Positions 16,823-26,715 of a stretch of 64,000 bases of DNA are shown here, one piece after another. The DNA is from an uncultured Oscillospiraceae bacterium (GTDB taxonomy: Bacteria; Bacillota; Clostridia; Oscillospirales; Oscillospiraceae). Both the position numbers and the translations under genes were made by a program. The stretch lies in the NCBI GenBank assembly GCA_944387015.1, contig CALXDH010000011.1, positions 1 through 64,000 on the forward strand, in the 5' to 3' direction. Under the pieces are notes generated by a model, which had not been told where the DNA came from, ran no database searches, and was given only the letters and a program-made list of their open reading frames with translations. Within the stretch, counting starts at the first letter, position 1; every line of letters begins with the position of its first letter.

Positions 16823-17824
16823 TCATTCCGCACACTCCTGGGCGGACTGGGCGATGTCCTCGGGAACGGTGATGCCCAGGGCGGAGAGGGAGTCGGAGTT
16901 GATGTAGAGACCGTAGTTCTCAATGGTCTCGTAGGGGAGATCCTCGCAGGTGGCCTCACCGGTGAGGACCTTGGCGGCCATCTTGCCGGTCTGGATGCCC
17001 AGCTGGACGTAGTCCAGTCCGGCGCCGGCCACGCAGCCCAGCTTCACCTGCTCCACCTCGGAGCCGTAGACGGGGATGCCGGCCTCATCGGTCTTTTCCA
17101 GGATGGAGGTGAGGACACCCACCACATTGTTGTCGGTCAGGTTGGACAGGCAGTCCACGCCGTCGGCGATCAGCTGATCCACTGCCTGGGGAACTTCCGC
17201 CTGGGAGGTGACGCCCACGGCGTCGATGGTGAAGCCGTAGTCCGCGGCCAGGTCCTCATAGATGCCAACGGAGTAGACGGAGTTGGGCTCGCTGGTGGTG
17301 TAGATGATGCCCACCGTGTCGGCATCGGGCTGCAGGGCCCGGATCAGCTCCAGCTGGCCTGCCACCGGCAGTGCGTCAGAGGTGCCGGTGATGTTGCCGG
17401 AGTCCAGGTGGGCGCCTACAGGATCGGTGATGGCGGTGAAGATCACGGGAATGTCCTTGTCCTCGGCGGCGTTGAAGCAGGCCACGGCGGAGTTGGTGGC
17501 GATGCCTACCATCAGGTCCACGTCCTCGGCAGAGAAGGCGTCGCCGATCTGGGTGGTCATGGTGTCGTCAAAGTCGGCATTGCGGTAATCCACCTCGAAG
17601 TCCACGCCTTCCTTCAGCCCGGCCTCTTCCAGGCCCTGGAGGAAGCCCTCCCGGCAGTTGTCCAGAGAGCCGTGCTGGCCGTACTGGCTGATGCCGATGA
17701 GGTACTTGGGGGAGGAGCCGTCACCGGAGTCGTCGGAAGTGGTTTCCTGGCTGCCGCAGGCGGCCAGGGACAGGGTCAGGGTCAGAGCCAGAGCGGCGGA
17801 TACGAAGTTACGGAAGTTTTTCAT
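16823..17824 (-). CDS. trpX: Tryptophan ABC transporter substrate-binding lipoprotein (TrpX-like)
   Basis: 333 residues. Lipoprotein signal with lipobox LAAC (Cys23), so it is anchored outside the membrane. The mature part is an ABC_sub_bind (DUF534) periplasmic-binding fold: KYLIGISQYGQHGSLDN, then PVIFTAITDPVGA and GIIYTTSEPNSV, features of the TrpX group. It is the first gene behind the T-box leader, whose specifier reads UGG. Published comparative genomics of T-boxes predicted trpXYZ as tryptophan transporters, so tryptophan is the best substrate guess. It is followed by the FAH-fold gene, the permease and the ATPase. Confidence 0.85.
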   Translation of the reverse strand: MKNFRNFVSAALALTLTLSLAACGSQETTSDDSGDGSSPKYLIGISQYGQHGSLDNCREGFLQGLEEAGLKEGVDFEVDYRNADFDDTMTTQIGDAFSAEDVDLMVGIATNSAVACFNAAEDKDIPVIFTAITDPVGAHLDSGNITGTSDALPVAGQLELIRALQPDADTVGIIYTTSEPNSVYSVGIYEDLAADYGFTIDAVGVTSQAEVPQAVDQLIADGVDCLSNLTDNNVVGVLTSILEKTDEAGIPVYGSEVEQVKLGCVAGAGLDYVQLGIQTGKMAAKVLTGEATCEDLPYETIENYGLYINSDSLSALGITVPEDIAQSAQECAE

Positions 17825-17941
17825 AGCGATTCTCCTATTCTGAAATCAAAATGATGGTTGTGGATGGGGATCAGAGGGAAGGCATCTCCCGCCATCGTCT
17901 GGTATTCCGTTTCATCGCTTTGGCCTCCTTTTTGGAAATAA

Positions 17942-18211
17942 AAAAAGTCCTGTCCCATCATTGGGACAAGACTGAAAAATCCTGCGGTACCACCCAAGTT
18001 GACGCATAGCGCCCGCTCGTTTCACGGACCATTATCCGTGCCGCCCTGGTAACGGGTGCGGTCCCCGTCAGAGGCTACTGAGGCGCTGCCTGTTCGCTCT
18101 GCCCTCGCAAGTCCATTCGCCGGAAGGTCCTCTGCCGTGATCCCACCATCCACGGCTCTCTGAAAGGTTGCCCGACCGGGTACTCCTCTTGCTCATCGGT
18201 TTGACTAATTG
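17942..18211 (-). promoter_or_regulatory. T-box leader, probable tRNA-Trp specifier
   Basis: The minus strand contains the T-box core GGGTGGTACCGCAGG (17981-17995), a stem I distal region reading AGAGAGCCGTGGATGGTG, and a terminator (GTCCTGTCCC/GGGACAAGAC, 17947-17973, then T-run). Near the 3' side of stem I the sequence GAATGGAC places the codon UGG (18113-18115) in the specifier position. Uncharged tRNA-Trp would pair with UGG and with the T-box bulge to prevent termination, so the trpX operon would be expressed when tryptophan is short. T-box identity is very firm; the specifier is inferred from position. Confidence 0.92.
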
Positions 18212-18217
18212 CTTTGC

Positions 18218-18246
18218 ATTATACGCAGGGAGAAGGGGAAAGTCAA
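18218..18246 (-). promoter_or_regulatory. Promoter of the T-box/trpX operon
   Basis: Minus strand TTGACT (18241-18246), 17-bp spacer, perfect TATAAT (18218-18223). The stretch 18247-18415 upstream of it shows no gene. Confidence 0.85.
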
Positions 18247-18415
18247 CTGTTTTTTTGCACAAAACCGGGAGTAAAAAATCTGCCCGCTTCACAAAGCCGG
18301 GGCGAAAAAAGCAGGACGATCCGCCTTCCGGTGGAGGACGGGATCAGGCCGTCCCCCACCAGGATATGGAAAGGTCAAAAAGTGTCCGCCAAGTACAAAC
18401 GGGGAGAGGTCAGAC

Positions 18416-19210
18416 TCAGGAGAGCAGCAGTTTGTCGTCGGCCTCGTCGGAGCCGCTGGCCTTGCTGAAAAGGGCCAGCAGATCGGGGACCGTCAGCTTC
18501 TTCTTGTCCTCGCCGGAGACGTCGATGACGATCTTGCCGTCATACATCATGATGAGCCGGTTGCCGTGGGCAATGGCGTCTTTCATGTTGTGGGTGACCA
18601 TCATGGTGGTCAGGTGGTTCTCCTCCACGATCCGGTCGCTGAGGGCGAGGACCTTGGCGGCAGTCTTGGGGTCCAGGGCGGCGGTGTGCTCGTCCAGGAG
18701 CAGCAGCTTGGGCTTTTTCAGCGCTGCCATCAGCAGCGTCAGCGCCTGGCGCTGGCCGCCGGAGAGCAGTCCCACCTTGCTGGTGAGACGGTCTTCCAGG
18801 CCCAGATCCAGCCCCTTGAGCAATTCCCGGTAATCGTTGCGCTCTGCCCGGGTGATGCCCCATTTCAGTCCACGGGGCTGACCGCGGCGGGCCGCCAGCG
18901 CCAGATTTTCCTCGATCTGCATGGTGGGAGCGGTGCCCATCATGGGGTCCTGGAACACCCGGCCGATGAAGGGGGCCCGCTTGAATTCCGGCAGACGGGT
19001 GACATCGGTGCCGTCGATGGTGATGGACCCCTCGTCCACGGACCACACGCCGGCCACGGCGTTGAGCATGGTGGACTTGCCGGCGCCGTTGCCGCCGATG
19101 ACGGTGACAAAATCCCCGTCGTGGAGGGTCAGGCTCACGCCCCGCAGGGCCTGCTTTTCATTGATGGTGCCTGCGTTGAAGGTCTTCCAGATGTTGCGCA
19201 GTTCAAGCAT
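18416..19210 (-). CDS. ABC transporter ATPase, second (paralogous) operon
   Basis: 264 residues. Walker A GGNGAGKST, signature LLSGGQRQ, Walker B LLLLDEHTAALD and switch His in MVTHNMKD. Strongly similar to the ATPase at 14195-14968. The ATG at 19210 has AGGAGG upstream and overlaps the permease stop by 8 bp, the same arrangement as in the trpX operon. The C-terminal tail SKASGSDEADDKLLLS is acidic and unusual. It is the last gene of its operon; no clear terminator lies behind it before the neighbouring promoter region. Confidence 0.93.
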   Translation of the reverse strand: MLELRNIWKTFNAGTINEKQALRGVSLTLHDGDFVTVIGGNGAGKSTMLNAVAGVWSVDEGSITIDGTDVTRLPEFKRAPFIGRVFQDPMMGTAPTMQIEENLALAARRGQPRGLKWGITRAERNDYRELLKGLDLGLEDRLTSKVGLLSGGQRQALTLLMAALKKPKLLLLDEHTAALDPKTAAKVLALSDRIVEENHLTTMMVTHNMKDAIAHGNRLIMMYDGKIVIDVSGEDKKKLTVPDLLALFSKASGSDEADDKLLLS

Positions 19211-20198
19211 TGTCCTTACCCTCCTTTCCGGCGGAAGCAACAGCGGTCTCTGTGTTTTCCGGCAGGTGCTTGATTTTCACGGGAATGTACTTGCCCTTCC
19301 AGTAAGGCACGGCCAGGAAGATGGCCACGATGGCGGCGGAGAGGACCTTGAGCATGTCGGAGTCCACCTTCAGCCACAGCACCACCTGCATCACCAGATA
19401 GTAGATGATGGCGCCGAACACCACGCCCAGCAGCTTGAGGGCGAAGTTGCGGAAGATGCGGGAGAAGAGCACGTCGCCGATGATGACGGCGGCCAGGCCG
19501 ATGACGATGGCGCCCCGGCCAGTGTTGGTGTCGATGAAGCCCTGATACTGGGCCAGCAGGCCGGAGGAGAGGGCCACCAGACCATTGGAGAGCATCAGCC
19601 CCAGCACCTTGTTGAAGTCCACATTGATGCCCTGGGCCCGGCTCATGTTGGGATTGGCGCCGGTGGCCCGGATGGAGCAGCCCATCTCCGTGCCGAAGAA
19701 CCAGTACAGGATCACGATGATGGCAACGCAGAAGACGGCGCCCCACAAAATGGGGCTCTTGTACCAGGGATAGGTGCCGTCAAAGAGGTAACGGGAGGAG
19801 ACCACCAGGTCGTACTTATCCACGCTGATGGCCTGATTGGCCCTGCCGGCGCCGCTGCCCCAGCCCATGATCTTGAGGTTGATGGAATAGAGGGACAGCT
19901 GGGTCAGAATGCCGGCCAGCAGCGCCTGGATGCCCATGGCGGTGTGGAGCAGGCCGGTGATGAGTCCCGCCGCCATGCCCGCGAGAAACGCGCACAGCAG
20001 CGCCACGGGGACACTGTGGCCGTTGATGATCATCATGACGCATACGGCGCCGCCGGTGCACATGGTGCCGTCCACGGTCAGGTCGGCGATGTCCAGGATC
20101 TTGTAGGTGAGATAGACGCCGATGGCCATGATGCCCCAGATCAGGCCCTGGGCCACGCCGCCGGGCAGGCTGGACACCAGATTTGCGAAGTCTAGCAT
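19203..20198 (-). CDS. ABC transporter permease, second operon
   Basis: 331 residues, about eight or nine membrane segments, same family as the permease at 14961-15902 (compare YLTYKILDIADLTVDG with YITYSILDFPDLGVDG). It has a longer extracytoplasmic insert near residues 110-145 (GWGSGAGRANQAISVDKYDL). The EAA-like cytoplasmic region lies around IRATGANPNMSRAQG. Its start is 104 bp after the stop of the binding-protein gene, with a strong hairpin between them, which may lower permease/ATPase output relative to the binding protein. GGAGGA precedes the ATG. Confidence 0.92.
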   Translation of the reverse strand: MLDFANLVSSLPGGVAQGLIWGIMAIGVYLTYKILDIADLTVDGTMCTGGAVCVMMIINGHSVPVALLCAFLAGMAAGLITGLLHTAMGIQALLAGILTQLSLYSINLKIMGWGSGAGRANQAISVDKYDLVVSSRYLFDGTYPWYKSPILWGAVFCVAIIVILYWFFGTEMGCSIRATGANPNMSRAQGINVDFNKVLGLMLSNGLVALSSGLLAQYQGFIDTNTGRGAIVIGLAAVIIGDVLFSRIFRNFALKLLGVVFGAIIYYLVMQVVLWLKVDSDMLKVLSAAIVAIFLAVPYWKGKYIPVKIKHLPENTETAVASAGKEGKDNA

Positions 20199-20254
20199 GG
20201 TTGATCTCCTCCAGAAGATTTAATAGTGTGATAAGATAGGCCGCTGCCTGTCAG

Positions 20255-20292
20255 AAAACCGCGAGAAAGGCTTCCCTCTCTCGCGGTTTTTT
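20255..20292. terminator. Intercistronic hairpin between binding protein and permease genes
   Basis: AAAACCGCGAGA...TCTCGCGGTTTTTT. The longer T-run is on the plus strand; on the minus (operon) strand four Ts follow. It could be a leaky terminator or an mRNA 3'-end stabiliser for the binding-protein message. Confidence 0.6.
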
Positions 20293-20302
20293 GTGGGAAG
20301 GA

Positions 20303-21301
20303 TCAGGCGATGGCTTCGTAACCCTCGGGAATGGTGACGCCCAGGGAGCTTGCCAGATCGGGATTGTACTTCTTGGTGAACTGAGGTGCGTACTCAATGG
20401 GCATCTCGGAGATGTCCGCCTCACCGGTGAGGATCTTGACGGCCATCTTGCCGGTGGTCACACCCAGATCATAATAGCTGATGGAGAGGGTGGCCACGCC
20501 GCAGCCCTTGCAGATGCCTTCCTCACCGGCCACCACGGGCACGCCGGCGGGCTGAGCCACGTTGTTGATGGCCTCGGTGTTGGAGGCGGCAGTGTTGTCG
20601 GTGGGGATATACAGCACGTCGCAGCTGCTGCAGGCAGTGTTGGTGACGGAGGTAACGTCGTTGGAGTCCACGAAGCTGTACAGCTCACAGGTGTAGCCCA
20701 GGTCCTCCAGGTAGCCCTTCACGGTCTCCACCTGATACTGGCTGTTGGCCTCGGCGGAGCAGTAGAGCAGGCCCACGGTCTTGGCGTTGGGGAAGAGCTC
20801 CTTGACCATGGCGGCCTGTTCATCCAGAGGAGCCAGGTCGGAAGTACCGGAGACGTTGTTGCCCACGGTGCCGCTGAAGTCGTCAATGCCCAGGGCCACG
20901 CCGTATTCGGTGATGGAGGTGCCCAGGATGGGAATGGTGCCGGTGGCGGCGGAAGCGGCCTGGAGGGCGGCGGTGCCATTGGCCAGGATCAGATCCACGC
21001 CCTCGGAGACGAAGGAGCCGCAGATGGTGGTGCAGGTGGCGGAGTCACCGGCGGCGTTCTGCTCGTTCCAGATGACGTTCTCGGCGCCGAGCGCTTCCTC
21101 CACGGCGTCCTTGAAGCCCTGGGTGGCGGCGTCCAGCGCCTCGTGCTGGACCAGCTGGCAGATGCCGATGGTGAAGGGGTGGGCATCGGTGGTCTCACCG
21201 ACACCGTCATCCGACGGGTCGATGGCGGGATTGCTGCCGCAGGCGGCCAGGGACAGGGCCATACAGGCGGCCAGGGACAAAGCAAGCAACTTCTTTTTCA
21301 T
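20303..21301 (-). CDS. ABC transporter substrate-binding lipoprotein, second operon (TrpX family)
   Basis: 332 residues. Signal peptide with lipobox LAAC (Cys21). The mature part is the same ABC_sub_bind/DUF534 fold as TrpX: FTIGICQLVQHEALDAATQGF, PILGTSITEYGVALG and VGLLYCSAEANSQYQV. No T-box precedes it; instead there is an aromatic-rich leader ORF and a terminator-like hairpin. By family and leader composition it probably binds tyrosine, phenylalanine or a related aromatic compound, but that is inference. ATG with AAGGAG 9 bp upstream. Confidence 0.88.
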   Translation of the reverse strand: MKKKLLALSLAACMALSLAACGSNPAIDPSDDGVGETTDAHPFTIGICQLVQHEALDAATQGFKDAVEEALGAENVIWNEQNAAGDSATCTTICGSFVSEGVDLILANGTAALQAASAATGTIPILGTSITEYGVALGIDDFSGTVGNNVSGTSDLAPLDEQAAMVKELFPNAKTVGLLYCSAEANSQYQVETVKGYLEDLGYTCELYSFVDSNDVTSVTNTACSSCDVLYIPTDNTAASNTEAINNVAQPAGVPVVAGEEGICKGCGVATLSISYYDLGVTTGKMAVKILTGEADISEMPIEYAPQFTKKYNPDLASSLGVTIPEGYEAIA

Positions 21302-21347
21302 ACGCTCAATCTCCTTTGCTCTTCATTGGATGAGAAAATTCTGATCA

Positions 21348-21383
21348 TAAAAGCGGCCCTGCCCGAAGGACAGAGCCGCTTTC
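21348..21383 (-). terminator. Attenuator-like terminator before the second ABC operon
   Basis: Minus strand: AAAGCGGCTCTGTCC, loop TTCG, GGCAGGGCCGCTTT followed by a short U-tract. The 3' arm contains GCCGCTTTTA (21348-21357), which also occurs inside the leader ORF at 21479-21488. The 5' arm (21375-21383) can therefore pair with either copy, giving mutually exclusive structures. Confidence 0.6.
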
Positions 21384-21393
21384 CTGAACGGAA

Positions 21394-21504
21394 TCAGCGC
21401 CTTTCTCGATCGGACGGACGGACGGCCCGTGTCTGCGCATACCCAAAACGGCCCGCGGGGCGGACCTTATAGGCGTAGTAAAAGCGGCTGAACAACGGAT
21501 GCAT
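21394..21504 (-). CDS. Aromatic-rich leader peptide (36 codons)
   Basis: A short ORF in the leader of the second ABC operon, ATG with GGGAGGGG 6 bp upstream and TGA 10 bp before the attenuator-like hairpin. It encodes MHPLFSRFYYAYKVRPAG and continues GRFGYAQ: three Phe and four Tyr codons within the first 22, no Trp, with Phe-Tyr-Tyr-Ala-Tyr clustered at positions 8-12. That is the signature of a ribosome-sensed amino acid leader peptide. The codons AGC CGC TTT TA at positions 6-9 form the extra copy of the terminator 3' arm. Not annotated in any family I know. Confidence 0.5.
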   Translation of the reverse strand: MHPLFSRFYYAYKVRPAGRFGYAQTRAVRPSDRERR

Positions 21505-21552
21505 CGCAAGCCCCTCCCTAACTGAAGAAAGGTGATCTCTCTTTACTTTCGT

Positions 21553-21581
21553 AGCATACAGCTTTAAAGGAATAAAGTCAA
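21553..21581 (-). promoter_or_regulatory. Promoter of the second ABC operon
   Basis: Minus strand TTGACT (21576-21581), 17-bp spacer, TATGCT (21553-21558), about 50 bp before the leader ORF. Confidence 0.7.
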
Positions 21582-21726
21582 CCGTCATTTTTGACAAATT
21601 CCAAAAGCTGTCCCGGAAAAGCGGGGACCCGGCGGAAAAAACGGGCCGGAAAACGGCTGGGAGAGCGGGGCGGAAAGGGGTTGTGCGATTTGAAAAAAGC
21701 AGGATAAAGCAGGCGGAAAGCCGCCG

Positions 21727-21755
21727 TTGACAATTCAAAACGGGGATGCTATATT
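21727..21755 (+). promoter_or_regulatory. pyrG promoter
   Basis: TTGACA (21727-21732), 17-bp spacer, TATATT (21750-21755). Confidence 0.75.
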
Positions 21756-21791
21756 GAAACAGTATTTTTGGAAACGCTCTGAGCGGCGGTT

Positions 21792-21875
21792 TGCGGCAGG
21801 AGCCGCACGGCGACAATCGAACAGACAGCTTTCACCGCGGATCGCAGCTGAACGTCCCGAAAAAGACGGGACTTT
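21792..21875 (+). promoter_or_regulatory. pyrG leader with two hairpins
   Basis: The ~235-nt leader holds TGCGGC-AGGA-GCCGCA (21792-21807) and a terminator-like GTCCCG-AAAAAGA-CGGGAC followed by four Ts (21854-21875). It may attenuate pyrG, but no known pyrimidine-regulatory motif was recognised. Confidence 0.35.
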
Positions 21876-21878
21876 TAG

Positions 21879-23609
<1,731 letters not shown>

Positions 23610-23711
23610 ATGCGCCCGAACCGCGGCGCACAGCACCGTCAAACAGGAACGTGCCCGCCTGCGGGCGGCACCGGAAAAGCCTTTCGACAGGCTTGCAGAA
23701 AGGATGGTACC

Positions 23712-24785
23712 GTGAATCATTTTCATCAGATCGCTGCCCTGCTGGACAGCTACGGCCTGGATGCCATGCTGCTCACCGGCGAGGCCAACCGCTTCTATGC
23801 CTCCGGGTTCCACTCCGCCGGAACGGACGGCGTGGCCCTGGTCACCCGCAAGAAGGCGTATTACTTTACCGACTCCCGCTATATCGAGGCGGCGGGCCGC
23901 AGTGTCCAGGGAGCAGAGATCCGGGAAGTGGGCCCGGGCCGGGGATACGGCGTGCTGCTGAGCGAGGCGCTGGGCGAGCAGCAGGTGTGTCGGCTGGGCT
24001 ATGAAGAGGCGTATATGACGGTGCTGGAGCATGAGCGCTACCGCAAAGTGCTGCCCTGCGATCTGGTGCCGGCCACAGAGCTTTTGTGGAAGCTGCGGAC
24101 GGTGAAGGATGATGAAGAGCTGGACGCCATGGTGGCGGCCCAGCGGATCGCCGAAAAGGCGCTGGAGGTGATCCTGGAGGAGATCCGGCCCGGCGTTACG
24201 GAGAAGGAGATCGCTGCACGGCTGCAGTATCTGATGCTCCATTTCGGGGCGGAGAACATGTCCTTTGACCCCATCGTGGTCTCCGGCCCCAATGGCAGCC
24301 TTCCCCACGGCGTGCCGGGAGAGCGGACCATCCAGAACGGGGAGTTCGTCACCATGGACTTCGGCTGCATCTATCACGGTTACTGCTCCGATATGACCCG
24401 CACGGTGGCGGTGGGATTTGCCACCGAGGAGATGCAGAAGGTGTACCAGACAGTGCTTTCCGCTCAGCAGGCGGGCATCGCCGCCGCCCGGGCCGGAGTC
24501 ACCGGACGGGATGTGGACGCCGCTGCCCGGGCAGTCATTGCCGCCGCCGGGTATGGGGCGTATTTCGGCCACAGCTTCGGACACGGCGTGGGCGTGGAGA
24601 TCCACGAGGCCCCCAATGCGTCCCCTTCCAATGAACAGCCTCTGCCCGCCGGCGCGGTGATCTCGGCGGAGCCGGGCGTGTATCTGCCGGGGAAGCTGGG
24701 CGTGCGGATCGAGGATGTGATCCTGCTCACGGAGACCGGCTGCCGGAACCTGACCAAGGCCCCCAAGGAGCTGCTGATTTTGTGA
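23712..24785 (+). CDS. M24 family metallopeptidase (Xaa-Pro aminopeptidase-like)
   Basis: 357 residues. The N-terminal creatinase-like domain (residues 1-125) is followed by the pita-bread domain with metal ligands: Asp in MDFGCIYHGYCSDMTR (both Asp), His in FGHGVGVEIHE, and Glu in SAEPGVYLPG and VRIEDVIL. The family removes N-terminal residues in front of proline using two Mn2+ or Co2+ ions. The length and domain order fit YqhT/PepQ-like aminopeptidase P proteins. Start GTG at 23712 with AAAGGA 8 bp upstream; the frame is open for 34 more codons upstream but without a ribosome site. It begins 102 bp after pyrG. Confidence 0.9.
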   Translation: MNHFHQIAALLDSYGLDAMLLTGEANRFYASGFHSAGTDGVALVTRKKAYYFTDSRYIEAAGRSVQGAEIREVGPGRGYGVLLSEALGEQQVCRLGYEEAYMTVLEHERYRKVLPCDLVPATELLWKLRTVKDDEELDAMVAAQRIAEKALEVILEEIRPGVTEKEIAARLQYLMLHFGAENMSFDPIVVSGPNGSLPHGVPGERTIQNGEFVTMDFGCIYHGYCSDMTRTVAVGFATEEMQKVYQTVLSAQQAGIAAARAGVTGRDVDAAARAVIAAAGYGAYFGHSFGHGVGVEIHEAPNASPSNEQPLPAGAVISAEPGVYLPGKLGVRIEDVILLTETGCRNLTKAPKELLIL

Positions 24786-24794
24786 AAACGATTA

Positions 24795-24828
24795 CGGCGC
24801 GGCGCTTTTGCCGCGCCGGCGTTTTTTC
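24795..24828 (+). terminator. Terminator after the M24 peptidase gene
   Basis: CGGCGCGGC, loop, GCCGCGCCG, then GCG and T6. Confidence 0.85.
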
Positions 24829-24919
24829 TCTCTTTTGCAGCTTGACAACCGCCGCCGGGCGGCGGCATAATCAATCCAGATAAAAATGTAACGCAATGTT
24901 ACGTGAAAGGAACGAAACG

Positions 24920-26533
24920 ATGGATACCATTTACATTACCGGACACCGCAACCCGGATACCGACTCTGTGGTCTCCGCCATGGCGTACGCTGCGCTGAAA
25001 AACGCCCTGGGAGACCGGCGGTACCAGGCCGCCCGTCTGGGCCAGATCAGTGACGAGACCCAAACCGTGCTCAACCGGTTCGGCGTCCAGCCCCCCAAGC
25101 TGATCGGAGACGTCCGCACCCAGGTGCGGGACCTGGCCTTCGATACGCCGCCCACCCTCTCTGCCGCAGCCACCATCAGCCGGGGCTGGCAGACCATGCA
25201 GGCGGAGAAGATCTCCGCCATCCCCGTGGCCAATGAGGACGGGACCCTCTTCGGCATGCTCTCCGCCGGCGACGTGGCCAACTACGATATGTCCTCCGTC
25301 CGCAATCCCCAGGTGGCGGAAATGCCGATCTACAACCTGCTCTCCGTGCTGGAGGGCAAGATCCTCAATGCCGACGGCGAACTGCGGGATTCGATCTCCG
25401 GCGAGGTGACCATCGCGCTGCCGGTGTGCCGGGAGAACCTGCTCTTCTCCAACCGGGACAGCATCGTCATCTGCGGCGACCAGCCGGATATGATCCGCCG
25501 GGCGCTGGAGATGCAGGTCAACTGTGTCATCGTCTGCCAGGCAGAGGTGAGCCAGGAGCTGCTGGACATGCAGACCGGCACCTGCATCATCTCCACCCAG
25601 TACGACGCGTACCGGGCGGTGCGTCTCATTTATCACGCCCTGCCCATCTCCCACATCTGCAAGACCAAGGATCTGGTCTGCTTCCATCTGGACGACTATA
25701 TCGACGACGTGCGGGACACCGTGCTGGAAAGCCGGTTCCGTGCATACCCCATCCTGGACGAGGAGGAGCGCGTGGTGGGCACGCTGTCCCGCTTCCATCT
25801 GCTCAAACCCCGCCGCAAGCAGGTGGTGCTGGTGGACCACAATGAGAAGGCCCAGTCCGTGATGGGCCTGGACCAGGCGGAGATCCTGGAGATCGTGGAC
25901 CATCACCGCCTGGCGGACATCCAGACCAAAAACCCCATCTATGTCCGCAACGAGCCGGTGGGCAGTACCGCCACCATCGTGGCCGGTATGTACCAGGAAA
26001 AGGGCCTGATGCCCACCGCCAAGATGGCGGGTCTGCTGGCCTCCGCCATCGTCTCCGACACCGTTATGTTCAAGTCCCCCACCTGCACCCAGCGGGATAT
26101 GGATGTGGCAAACCGTATGGCCCGCATCGCCAATGTTTCTCTCGATGAGCTGGGCAAGGCCATCTTCTCCGCCACCTGCGGTGATGACAAGAGCGCCGAG
26201 GCCATTTTGTACACGGACTACAAGGAGTTCCACATCGCCGGCCATGACCTGGCGGTGAGCCAGATCACCTGCATGGACTCCGAGCGGCTGCTCAAGCGCA
26301 AGGACGAATTTCTGAAGATTATGTCCGACATCCGGCAGAAGAAGAAATTCGACACCGTGGTGCTGATGATCACCGACGTGCTGCTGGAGGGCAGCCAGCT
26401 GCTCTATGTGGGCGACGAGGACACCATCCACCAGGCCTTCAACATCAAGGGCAGTGAGAACTGTGCCTTCGTGCCCAAGATCATGAGCCGGAAAAAGCAG
26501 GTCATCCCCATGCTCTCCGGCCTGTGGGGCTGA
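24920..26533 (+). CDS. ppaC: Mn-dependent inorganic pyrophosphatase with CBS-DRTGG regulatory insert
   Basis: 537 residues, the length of family II CBS-pyrophosphatases rather than the ~310 of the simple enzyme. The DHH domain supplies HRNPDTDSV at the N-terminus, the signature DHHRLAD and VSDTVMF. Between them (about residues 65-300) lie CBS, DRTGG-like and second CBS segments (SAIPVANEDGTLFGMLSAGD; RAYPILDEEERVVGTLSRF). The clostridial homologue is inhibited by AMP/ADP and activated by ATP or diadenosine polyphosphates. It hydrolyses pyrophosphate in the cytoplasm. Start ATG at 24920 with AAAGGA 8 bp upstream. Monocistronic with a strong terminator. Confidence 0.95.
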   Translation: MDTIYITGHRNPDTDSVVSAMAYAALKNALGDRRYQAARLGQISDETQTVLNRFGVQPPKLIGDVRTQVRDLAFDTPPTLSAAATISRGWQTMQAEKISAIPVANEDGTLFGMLSAGDVANYDMSSVRNPQVAEMPIYNLLSVLEGKILNADGELRDSISGEVTIALPVCRENLLFSNRDSIVICGDQPDMIRRALEMQVNCVIVCQAEVSQELLDMQTGTCIISTQYDAYRAVRLIYHALPISHICKTKDLVCFHLDDYIDDVRDTVLESRFRAYPILDEEERVVGTLSRFHLLKPRRKQVVLVDHNEKAQSVMGLDQAEILEIVDHHRLADIQTKNPIYVRNEPVGSTATIVAGMYQEKGLMPTAKMAGLLASAIVSDTVMFKSPTCTQRDMDVANRMARIANVSLDELGKAIFSATCGDDKSAEAILYTDYKEFHIAGHDLAVSQITCMDSERLLKRKDEFLKIMSDIRQKKKFDTVVLMITDVLLEGSQLLYVGDEDTIHQAFNIKGSENCAFVPKIMSRKKQVIPMLSGLWG

Positions 26534-26559
26534 TGGGCGGCCCAAGGAAACCTTTGCAA

Positions 26560-26602
26560 AAAAACCCGGAGGGAAAGACTTTGCTTTCCCTCCGGGTTTT
26601 TC
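26560..26602. terminator. Bidirectional terminator after ppaC
   Basis: AAAACCCGGAGGGAAAG, loop ACTTTG, CTTTCCCTCCGGGTTTTT. Confidence 0.9.
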
Positions 26603-26620
26603 TCATGTCGTTTGCGGGAA

Positions 26621-26710
26621 TCAGCGCCGCAGGGCGTCTCCCAGAAGAGCCAGCAGCGCGGCAATGTCCTCCGGGGTCAGGTCCCGGGGCACAGGGGCGG
26701 ATGGATTCAT
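26621..26710 (-). CDS. Possible 29-residue small protein
   Basis: ATG at 26710, 5 bp after the ABC permease stop, reading MNPSAPVPRDLTPEDIAALL and ending LALLGDALRR. The second half is an amphipathic, Leu-rich helix. It lies within the same operon and ends just before a terminator. The ribosome site is weak (AAGGCGG), so it could be chance. Confidence 0.3.
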   Translation of the reverse strand: MNPSAPVPRDLTPEDIAALLALLGDALRR

Positions 26711-26715
26711 GGCGC

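Noticed and set aside
18416..21581. T-box for the second ABC operon
   Set aside because: No GGTGGNACCGCG-like core occurs in its leader; the control there looks different.
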